Shown: one piece after another, positions 25,901 through 33,645 of the stretch
Layout of the letters: each line of letters opens with the position of its first letter
How positions within the stretch are numbered: position 1 is the stretch's first letter
From: Lepidodermella squamata
Taxonomy: Eukaryota > Gastrotricha
Direction of reading: 5' to 3'
Assembly (NCBI GenBank): GCA_047495785.1
Contig: JBLDXI010000055.1
Location: 1,922,001 to 1,986,000, forward strand
DNA length: 64,000 nt
The notes under the pieces: generated by a model
What the model saw: the letters and a program-made list of their open reading frames with translations, nothing else
Told to the model about the DNA's origin: nothing
The model's database searches: none
Program-made: the position numbers and the translations under genes

Positions 25901-26000
25901 CAGGCCAGGCGGGCCAACCGCGAACTTTGGCGAAGACTCGATCTCCGAGTTTAAAATCGCTCGCCTTCGGCGTGGTAGACTTAGCACCGGATGGTGCCAT
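22997..26000 (-). CDS. PWWP-domain chromatin protein, HDGF/LEDGF-like
   Basis: Three exons (26000-25837, 25643-23852, 23746-22997) encode about 901 residues. Residues ~15-67 are a PWWP domain ([40 protein letters not shown]), which in this family reads H3K36-methylated nucleosomes. A very long disordered region follows, rich in Ser, Lys, Asp and Glu. It has AT-hook-like RGRPRKS and RGRKPKK motifs and serine runs. Around residues 615-700 is a helical segment ([53 protein letters not shown]) in the position and style of the integrase-binding/TFIIS-N domain of LEDGF and HDGFL2. The 105-nt intron between exons 2 and 3 is stop-free and in frame, but it has clean GTGAGT and CTGCAG sites and splits the helical domain, so I treat it as an intron. 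HDGF-related class is strong; orthology to one vertebrate gene is not claimed. Confidence 0.9.
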
Positions 26001-26787
26001 GTCGTACTGAGTTATAGGACTAAAATATCAATCACAAAACACTAAATAAAAAAACAAGAATTAATTTGAAATACTGCGACAACATTGATTCGCAAAAACG
26101 GTCATCCACAACAGCTCACATTTTCGAAGTAAAAAAGAGGGATTGTTATGGCTGTATTTCGGTTATAAACGAGAGAATTCGTAGAATAATATATTATGAT
26201 AAATGTTTGCAGATGGGAGGGCAGATGATGAGTGGGAGAGAGAAAAAACAACACCATCGATAGAATTATAATAAACAAAACAAAACAAAGCGAATTGGCG
26301 GCATTGATCGGTAAACACGCCGCGGCACAAGAGATGCGACCAGGAGGAAAGAGCGAGATATTATACTCGAATACCATAAACTCACACCTACACGCATATA
26401 TGTGGCATAGTAACGATTTGCATATAACCAGCAAGCATAGATTCCTAGTCCTAAAAAAGTTCATTATAAAATTCGAATGCAACAAAGACTTGAATAAAAC
26501 GAGCGGCGGTGACTAGCACAAAGAACAACAGTTGGATCAATCAATAACATTCCGAGTAGAAGAGAAACGAGCCAATAAAACCAGCAACCATTGAAACGCC
26601 ATTTAATGACATCAGAGTACACACGTCCAGTTTGGTTATTAAGGCCACGCAGAAATAGAGCAGAGTGTTTCAAAGAGCAGACCCATCATTGATTGAGATT
26701 ACTGTAAATCACAAGTACACAAAGACGTTTGATGAACTGAGTAAAAACAGAGCTAGATGTTCGCATCAGTGAGGTGGACAATATGCT
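26001..26787. other. spacer between the NACHO and PWWP genes
   Basis: AT-rich, with no convincing coding sequence. It should contain the promoter or 5' UTR of the PWWP gene. It is the only large gap within the minus-strand gene run 22997-30695. Confidence 0.4.
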
Positions 26788-26792
26788 TTATT
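26787..26792 (-). terminator. AATAAA overlapping the NACHO stop codon
   Basis: On the minus strand the last codon and stop read GAA TAA AGC, which contains AATAAA. If used as the polyadenylation signal, the 3' UTR would be only about 15-25 nt. Prediction only. Confidence 0.3.
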
Positions 26793-27534
26793 CCTTCTTC
26801 TTGTGTTGTTTCGAGTCAGCAGCAGAGGCGGCAGCAGTTGTCTGCGTTTCGGCATTGGAGCTGCTATCGCCAGTAGCAGCATCAACGCCCGTGACCGAGG
26901 CCTTCTCCTTTTCCTTCTGGGCGGCTAGCTTCTTAGCTAGCTTGGCCTTCGCAGCAGCGATTTTGAGAGCACGACGCTCCTCGGTATCCTCGTCGTCGTC
27001 TTCATCGTCGTCAGATTTGCCGAAGGCCTTGCCGCGAATCTTCTCGAATAGCTGGCAACAAATTGCCAGACGGCAAAGGAGTAGCAGTGAAAACACAACC
27101 GCTGGGGTCATTTTATCTAGTGCTTCTCCGGCAGCCCACTGCAAGTAAACCTGAACAGCGCAAGAGACTAGAAGTGCAACATTTGCAACATTCTTCAGTG
27201 GGCCCGGAACGATTGCCAAGGCAAGGCCTGCCACAACTTCGTTGGTTCCGATGCATTTGCGCAAAACGTGGCCACTCGGTCTGTAACCAGTGACGGTCGC
27301 AAGTGGAAAGGCTTTGGCCTGCTTGATGAAAATTTTGCGCATCAATCGGTATATTTCTGCGAAGAAAAACAACTTGATTAAGACGATAAGCTAAATTGGC
27401 TGGGAAAAATTACCTTCGTTGACTTTGGGCGTCAGCTTGATTGTGCCCATGAAGACGAAGAAAAACCCGATAGTCATGGAGAGGAATAGCATAGCGACGC
27501 GGGTGGATTTGGTCGGGTCGGAAAATAGAGCCAT
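26788..27534 (-). CDS. NACHO / TMEM35-like acetylcholine receptor chaperone
   Basis: Two exons (27534-27414, 27356-26788) encode 229 residues. NACHO (TMEM35A) is an ER membrane protein that promotes assembly of nicotinic acetylcholine receptors. The sequence starts MALFSDPTKSTRVAMLFLSM. It has four hydrophobic segments: GFFFVFMGTIKLTP, CIGTNEVVAGLALAIVPG, VANVALLVSCAVQVYLQWA and TPAVVFSLLLLCRLAICCQ. The GTIKLTP, NE(I/V) and GYRPSG features fit the TMEM35/DoxX-like fold. The C-terminal extension is longer than in vertebrates: acidic (DDDEDDDEDTEE), then a Lys/Ala helix, then Ser/Thr, ending QHKKKE. The lysine-rich end resembles an ER-retrieval signal. It lies 163 nt after the Sec5 stop on the same strand, so co-transcription is possible. 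The stop codon overlaps an AATAAA. Confidence 0.85.
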
Positions 27535-27697
27535 TTCTTCACAATTTCTGAGGCTGATTATCGACGGTAAATAATTTTCAAATCACTAAAATGAAAAAAA
27601 TTATAAATGTTAATCAAATAGTAGTTGATTGAATTTGAAAGCATAAATCAGCGACATATAATAAATTTAGTGACGAGGGCAATCGGAAGAAAATCGA

Positions 27698-30415
27698 TCA
27701 GGCGAATGACGAGCAGAGCATGGCATGTTGCAGACTAAATCGCTTCACCAAGATGTCGACGCGACCGGTTTGTTCAGAGCTGATACGAAGGGCCTCGAGA
27801 TGCGCTTCGACAAGCTTCTTAGTTTGTTCAGGCATCCATTTGCGCAGCACCAGTGTGAGTGTGTTCAAGTCGACTCGCTGTTGCACCAAAGCTTGGCTAT
27901 TGTTGTCGACAATGCATTTGAACAAGCGGATGATTTCTTCAGTGATTTCGACCGAGAGCCGCGTCATTACATAAGGCAAGCCAAAAGGCGCAATGCGAGC
28001 GATGTGGAATCGAAAGTAGCTGGCGTCAAACAGCGATTGAATGATGTAAGCCGATGGAGCAGCTGGTGGCACAACGGATGTCCACGCAAAATCAGGTGTC
28101 GCATACATCCGCTGCTCGATGCGGCCAATGACGTCAATGGTTAGCCGCGATTCAATGAATTCAGCAAGCAGGCGATTCGCCAAGGCTTCAAAGACATCTG
28201 CTGCTGCTTTTTTGATATCTGCTAGCAACTGGTATCCACGCCGATGAAGCAACTCGACAACTCGAGGCAGAACGTGAACTGCGGTGATATGGGCGTTGTT
28301 TGCGCACAGGAGTACAGAATCGGCTGGGACATTCGGCACTTCTTTCGCCGCTTTGCTAGTGGCATGAACACTTGCTGCTTCAATGGCAGCGGCGAACGCT
28401 TGGAAAAGTTGAATCAACCACGATTTGGCTTCCTTTGCTACCAGGTAGTCGCGGAAAATATCAGCGTCCTGCTCAGCGTCAGCGGTTGGTAGCCGATTTG
28501 ACACTTCAGCAAGTTGCTGTACAAGGTCAGTGACCAGTTGTTCAAATAGGCGAGGCAGTTCGGTAACCGCTCCATCCGTGTCGCAAACCTCGAGAAGCCA
28601 CGATTCACGCTCGTTTAGTCTTCGCACAGCGCCGATCGTTTGATCGAAAGTGAAACGCATGCATTCACGACGAATGTCGATGGCTAGGGCGTCGATTAAA
28701 TCAATGGCTGTTGCCGGTAGTGATTCCGGCAAGCGATGAAGATGTAGGACCGACATGCGAACTTGATGGACGCAAGCAATGAAAGTCGGTACGTCGAAAT
28801 CAGCGGGCCATGTTCCATACCGCTCCTTTTCGGCAGCGGGAAAGTTTTCAAAGGATCTTGGCGTGAAAACCGCGCGGACAAGGTTGCAATACAGCTTCAT
28901 AACCTTTAGTAAATATACAATGAAGTCAATTTCTAGCGTTCTTGATTTAATACTTACATCATCGACCATTTCTTTGAAGACTGCAAATCGCGAGACGTCC
29001 GCTGGAGCCGACCGACCAGTTTCGTTCAGAAGAAGATTCCCAGTAAAATAAGATTGGCCCAGCCGCCAAAATGACGAAAATGTAACAGTAAAGAGGCCTT
29101 TCAGTTCCGTTATGTAAGCAACTTTATCTGGCAACTTCGAAGAATCAGCGCTTTGAAACTTTGATGCTTCTAATAGACGACCTGGAGTATTGTTGGCAGC
29201 CGGGGTCGAAGATGGGCAATGGAGAAACTTGCTTTTAACTGCCACCATGTCAGTGTCGAAAAACGACTTATATCTCACTATTAAATCCCATGCCACGTCG
29301 CCTGGAACCTCGAGTTCTGTCAGGTATCTGATGAAGCGACGTTGTTCTTCGAAGCTAGATGGGAGCTTAAACAGCTTAGCTTGCAGACATACGCGTACCT
29401 TATTCAGAACTGCGTCAACTTTGGTGTTCAAATCACGGAATATTTTGCTTTCACTTTTTGTAAGCAGCGGCTCAACTTTTCTGCGACGATAGTAACTGAT
29501 AATCAAGTCGAACTCGTTGCGTTTCATTGCTGTTTCGATGCTCGAGGGCAATGAAAATAAAAATTCGTTTCGACTGATCAGCTCCAAAGATAAACGCTGA
29601 GCGTCAGCGTCTTCCTTGCGTTTCAAAACATCAACAAACAAGTCATCGGCCCGCGCGATACATAGCTTTACAGCGTCATCTAGAGGCTTCGTGTCGAACA
29701 CACCTCCAGAAGAAGCGTTGTCTTTTTTGATCATATCCAGCAAGACATGCATCAAGTTGTGAGACTCCAGGTAAAGCTGCAGATGCTGCTTGCGGAACGA
29801 AACAGATCCAGTTGTGTTTTCACCCTGAGCTTCTTTCAAGTGTTGCAAGCCACGCCGCATATCTTCCACCGAAGCCGATTGGTAGTGCTCCAGCAAATAC
29901 CACAGAGGATCGAAGTTGTCGGATAGTAAAGTCCCAGACTTGTCCGGAAAAAGCAGAGCAAGCTGTTTTTCATTCAGACCAGTACGGTCTTCATCGGCCA
30001 ACCCAAGAATATTGTCTAGCTCAAAACCGTATGCCTTTTCATTCGATTCTTCCGGTTGACTGTAAGACTGCTTGCGCTGATTAGCGCTAACGAAATGTTG
30101 CTCTTCAACCCAAACCGCCGATTCCTCCAAAGGACCGACGCTCATGCTGAAACAGCGGAACTGAACCGAAGCAGATCCTTTTCCGCCTGATCTTGTTTTA
30201 ATAAAAATATCATGAAGGCCGCTTTCGGGTCCAACTCTGACCTTCAATCGATTTGGTGATATCCATTCTAATGAATATGTACAGTTGTGGCGCCCGATCA
30301 TCACCAGCTCCACATCGTTTTCATTTTTTCCTAAATTTTCCCCATGCAGTGTAACTTTAATACCCGGGGGCCCCTGGTACGGAGATATTCCATTTACTAG
30401 CGGGGCAGCAGCCAT
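27698..30415 (-). CDS. sec5: exocyst complex component 2 (Sec5)
   Basis: The frame from ATG 30415 encodes 905 residues (887 if a likely 54-nt intron at 28957-28904 is removed). Sec5 is a subunit of the exocyst, which tethers secretory vesicles to the plasma membrane. Residues ~7-92 form the IPT/TIG immunoglobulin-like domain (ISPYQGPPGIKVTLHGENLG, VRVGPESGLHDIFIKTRSGG), which is the Ral GTPase-binding region in this family. The Sec5 helical rod follows, with FDPLWYLLEHYQSASVEDM, FRKQHLQLYLESHNLMHVLLD and LISYYRRRKVEPLL (approximate). The length matches animal Sec5 (about 900-920). The start is 13 nt after the LAMTOR5 stop on the same strand. Confidence 0.93.
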   Translation of the reverse strand: MAAAPLVNGISPYQGPPGIKVTLHGENLGKNENDVELVMIGRHNCTYSLEWISPNRLKVRVGPESGLHDIFIKTRSGGKGSASVQFRCFSMSVGPLEESAVWVEEQHFVSANQRKQSYSQPEESNEKAYGFELDNILGLADEDRTGLNEKQLALLFPDKSGTLLSDNFDPLWYLLEHYQSASVEDMRRGLQHLKEAQGENTTGSVSFRKQHLQLYLESHNLMHVLLDMIKKDNASSGGVFDTKPLDDAVKLCIARADDLFVDVLKRKEDADAQRLSLELISRNEFLFSLPSSIETAMKRNEFDLIISYYRRRKVEPLLTKSESKIFRDLNTKVDAVLNKVRVCLQAKLFKLPSSFEEQRRFIRYLTELEVPGDVAWDLIVRYKSFFDTDMVAVKSKFLHCPSSTPAANNTPGRLLEASKFQSADSSKLPDKVAYITELKGLFTVTFSSFWRLGQSYFTGNLLLNETGRSAPADVSRFAVFKEMVDDVSIKSRTLEIDFIVYLLKVMKLYCNLVRAVFTPRSFENFPAAEKERYGTWPADFDVPTFIACVHQVRMSVLHLHRLPESLPATAIDLIDALAIDIRRECMRFTFDQTIGAVRRLNERESWLLEVCDTDGAVTELPRLFEQLVTDLVQQLAEVSNRLPTADAEQDADIFRDYLVAKEAKSWLIQLFQAFAAAIEAASVHATSKAAKEVPNVPADSVLLCANNAHITAVHVLPRVVELLHRRGYQLLADIKKAAADVFEALANRLLAEFIESRLTIDVIGRIEQRMYATPDFAWTSVVPPAAPSAYIIQSLFDASYFRFHIARIAPFGLPYVMTRLSVEITEEIIRLFKCIVDNNSQALVQQRVDLNTLTLVLRKWMPEQTKKLVEAHLEALRISSEQTGRVDILVKRFSLQHAMLCSSFA
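28904..28957 (-). other. probable 54-nt stop-free intron in Sec5
   Basis: Within the otherwise continuous frame, a strong donor GTAAGTATT after EMVDD and an acceptor ctaaag before VMKLYCNLVRAV bound exactly 54 nt. The tract is AT-rich, unlike the flanking coding sequence, and the size matches other introns in the window. Because 54 is a multiple of three with no stop, an ORF caller reads through it. Confidence 0.6.
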
Positions 30416-30428
30416 GATAAATTGTCAG

Positions 30429-30695
30429 CTAATTAGAAGTGGCGAATGCGTTGATTACTTCTGCTTCCTCTTTGATAACAATGTTCTGTTTCTCAAAAGA
30501 GAGAAGAATGATTGGAGTCGGAAGATCTTGGTGAACGCGACCGCTCGCTTTTGCTAGGCCTGCAACTGACGGAGCAGAGGTGCTTGGTAAAGATCCAAAT
30601 TGATTGATAGCTAAGCCGGATTTGTCACAAACAATACCACCAGTATATTGCCCAGAAATTTGTTTCAGTACTTCAGAAGGGGATGATTCCATCAT
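30429..30695 (-). CDS. lamtor5: Ragulator subunit LAMTOR5 (HBXIP-like)
   Basis: A single uninterrupted exon of 88 residues, matching the ~91 residues of LAMTOR5. LAMTOR5 is a roadblock-fold subunit of Ragulator, which anchors Rag GTPases to the lysosome for mTORC1 activation. Matching features in order are a short N-terminal helix (SPSEVLKQISGQY), the first strand GGIVCDKSGLAINQFGSLPS, the central helix APSVAGLAKASGRV and the last strands PIILLSFEKQNIVIKEE ending INAFATSN. The stop TAG lies 13 nt before the Sec5 ATG on the same strand, a spacing seen in dicistronic or operon genes. Just upstream is AT-rich sequence; no promoter is identified. Confidence 0.85.
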   Translation of the reverse strand: MMESSPSEVLKQISGQYTGGIVCDKSGLAINQFGSLPSTSAPSVAGLAKASGRVHQDLPTPIILLSFEKQNIVIKEEAEVINAFATSN

Positions 30696-30768
30696 TCAAT
30701 TCATATGAAATTCCTATAATAACAGAGGATAGTATATAAGCAATGAGCAATGAGTAGCAGTTAAGAGC

Positions 30769-31462
30769 CAGTAGCGGCGCCAGGGGGGGGGGGGGGGGGG
30801 GCGAGGGGGGCGCCGCCCCCCTGACGAGATTTTTCTTGAACTCTCGCCCCCCTGGAAATTTTCAGCTCTCAACCCAAATTCGGAGCATTTTTAGGCTATT
30901 CCTGCGGAAAACTCCACAGAAATAGCGTCAGCTAAAGCTCGCTTCGCTCGCGTTATAGCCAGTTGTCTACATTTGCGCTCTGGTTCTAGAACTCCTAGGT
31001 TTTTTGTATAGACTGCTTTCCCAGGGATCCAAACTCAATTCAACAATAAATAAGGTTGCAAAAGCTTTAGCTTTAAGCGATAGAGCTAGGGCGCGCAGTG
31101 GGGAGAAAGGCACTCAACAAGGTAGTGACGGTTTACGACGCATCACGCCCGTGTGCGGAAGAATTTGCTGAGATCAAGACTCCTGAAAACTCCAGATTAG
31201 GGAAAGAGGGTCCAAATAATGAAGCATTTCTAAGTTAGTTCGTGAGTGTAATTTAAAAAATAGCGTCAGCTAAAGCTCGCTTCGCTCGCATGTAGATTTT
31301 TGTGTCTTCATTAGTAGCTTTTGATACTGTCTCCAATTTCAACGCTCAGTAACAATCTTTCGCACACATGCACACAAAATTACAGTATTTTTGCTAGCTT
31401 AGTATCGATAGTGATTGCCCCCAGCTCGCCCCCCTGACAGCAGAACCCTGGCGCCGTCCCTG
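30769..31462. mobile_element. non-autonomous hAT-like DNA transposon (~694 bp)
   Basis: The left end is cagtagcggcgccaggg and the right end, read inverted, is cagggacggcgccaggg: a 17-bp imperfect terminal inverted repeat. The flanking 8 bases ttaagagc are identical on both sides (30761-30768 and 31463-31470), as expected for a hAT insertion. A run of about 20 G follows the left end, and C-rich blocks (cgcccccctg) recur internally. A segment agcgtcagctaaagctcgct is present twice (near 30925 and 31263). It has no transposase ORF. It sits just upstream of LAMTOR5. Confidence 0.85.
30783..30803. repeat. poly-G tract
   Basis: About 20 consecutive G residues just inside the left end of the hAT-like element. 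It may form G-quadruplex structure and is likely to vary in length or be misassembled. Confidence 0.8.
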
Positions 31463-31470
31463 TTAAGAGC

Positions 31471-32414
31471 TATGACTTGATTGAATTAGTGAGGAAAGAT
31501 ATGAATCATGCCAGACGTAAAACATAAGTCATAAGTTTGATAATAAATGTTCAAAAATGGTCAGGGGTCACGGGAGCAACATTTAAAATTTCAATTTAGC
31601 ATTTTCGAATGTCCATCAGCTCTTGGCCGTCCTCGAACTCTCATGTCTTGATACATGAGGCATCCACTCAACACTCAACATCACAGAAGTGCTGCGAGCA
31701 GCGAAAATCCCCATCCAAAATGCGAAAAAGAGGACCCAAACGAAATCCCGACAACTTTTTTATTTAGACCTTAAAAAAATATAATAACTTGTTTCAAATA
31801 AAAATTGTTGACCTAAAAGTAAAATATAATTTCACATTTAGGATGGACCGGGAAATTCAAAATAAAAAGTTTTCGCCAAATAAAAAGAGTTGCCGGCGGT
31901 GTCGCCGTTACCTGGGCTTGCTAACCTCTTCAAACAAACGAGGACGGAGAAGTCCAAGCATACCGTTGGTGGTGACTAGCTATTGGGCTTATAGTTCCAT
32001 CCATCATCCATATATGATCGCCCATAAGCTGCAAATGTGAGTTTCTCTTGTCTTTTAAAGGAGCAATGTTAAATAGTATTGCTCCTTCTCAGTTGCCTGG
32101 TGCAATTGTTCATTTGAAAGCCAAACAAAAGAAGTGCAGGTGCGCCATGTCCTTAACGGTCGGTAGCTCGTATCTAACATCATCATCACGCGAAATGCGG
32201 CTGTTAAACTCTTCGGCGTGGAATACATCTACTACTAGCTACTAGCTACTAGCTCAATTGCCTAATTCGTCAGCATAAGTATTTAACAGTAATTTTATTG
32301 CGAGAAATTGGAAAGATTGATTTCTACCGCAGCAGAAGATATATCTCTAAACTTCACATGCCCAACGAGCTCTTCAACGGGTGAAATGCTCACTGAACGG
32401 AACCAACTTCTAAA
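31471..32414. other. spacer without recognised genes
   Basis: Low-complexity AT-rich sequence with a short repeated run of ctactagctac near 32229-32252. One ORF (31789-32040) is lysine/arginine-rich with no family resemblance. Nothing else is supported. Confidence 0.4.
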
Positions 32415-32709
32415 ATGCCTTCGAAAAAGGGCAGTTCTGGCTTCTGGTGGATTCTGCTTATATGTGCAGCATTGGGATACTGCCTAGGTGCCAGTTGGGG
32501 TAAATATTCTGCAGCATTATTCTGCATACGTGAAAATTTTAGTCCAATCAGATACCGGCACAGGTTTTCACCCCGCCTCGTCAATATTGCCCGCCTGCCT
32601 TCATACCTTGGGAACCTCGGATCCCCAAGGAAGCAAATTAAATCATTGGGGAGAGAAAATCCCTAGTGTCGAAGGCAAACCAATTAATCGGGCGCACCGC
32701 ATTCTTTAA
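32415..32709 (+). CDS. possible small single-pass membrane or secreted protein
   Basis: Two exons, 32415-32499 and 32543-32709, joined across a 43-nt intron (donor GTAAAT, acceptor ATTTTAG), give 83 residues. It begins MPSKKGSSGFWWILLICAAL, a short basic start then a hydrophobic segment to about residue 28 that could be a signal anchor or signal peptide. The remainder is polar (SDTGTGFHPASS, LHTLGTSDPQGSKLNHWGEK, GKPINRAHRIL). Without splicing, the first frame runs on as an unrelated basic sequence. A candidate AATAAA lies near 32928. I do not recognise a family. Support is limited to a good start context, splice sites and composition. Confidence 0.4.
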
Positions 32710-33473
32710 TGGTTTTGACTGCAGATTTCCTAAATTCTTTCTTGATTATCTTGATTGGTCTACATGTTAACCCCTAATTCCTCACATATGCGTAGAATAG
32801 AATAAGCTATGCGTAATTTAATGATAAAACCTTCCTAATTTGCTTTATTATTAGGGCCAAAATCGCTGGGCTTTTCACTTTTCAGTTTAGAGGATAACTA
32901 GCGAAACTTGGAGTACGCGAAATAAGGCAATAAAGCCTCGTTTTGATTAGTGAAGGATATTTTTGTTCGACGCGAAAATTTCGAACGACTTTTTGGCAGT
33001 CGCGAAAATTTTCACGCATATATTAATTCTGATGGTGTTCTTATTAGTGCTGAGTGCCTTAAAGAACGTATTCAAGCCATCATAATTTAAGACCACCAAG
33101 CTGGATTTTTTCTCAAAAATTGGCTAAATAGAGCCTGGAGTTGGCATATGGCGAATTCACTACTTGAAACCTGACGTGTTGACGAGTACAAGAACCCGTA
33201 GCATTCCTGGCCTCCTACTTTTCTACCTCTGTGTCACTTGTTGCTTGGACTGGTTCAATAGCTTATTTTAATCGTCATTCCTTTTCGTCGTATAATATAC
33301 GTCTTAATATACTTTTCTAAATTCATTATTCATTGTCGACCTCAGGATCAAATTTCAAACCTTCCTTGTCAGATCATGAGTTGGATTTTCAATATCCATG
33401 ATAAAAGTTGATCTGTAATAACTTGAAAAAACCAAGAAAACACAAAGTTAAGGCCGACCACTCGATCAGGTCT

Positions 33474-33645
33474 TCCGAAAACCCGAAGATCCTCAGAGAC
33501 CAACTTCTGAAAGTACTGCTGAAAGCAGAATACGTGGACGATTTCGTCTACACAAAGAAGAGGTAAGTCGCCACCTTACCTCGGCGCGCCCGTTGGATGG
33601 AAGACCGCCTTTGTGCGAATCCAACGCTATTATACATACGTACAT
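33474..33645 (+). repeat. dispersed repeat copy B
   Basis: Matches copy A at 14355-14580 in the opposite orientation, including cgaaaacccgaagatcctca, agcagaata, aaagaagaggtaa and gcgaatccaac followed by tacata-type repeats. Copy B lacks about 8 bases (cccagaga in A) and so changes frame. No terminal repeats or target-site duplication were found. Confidence 0.6.
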
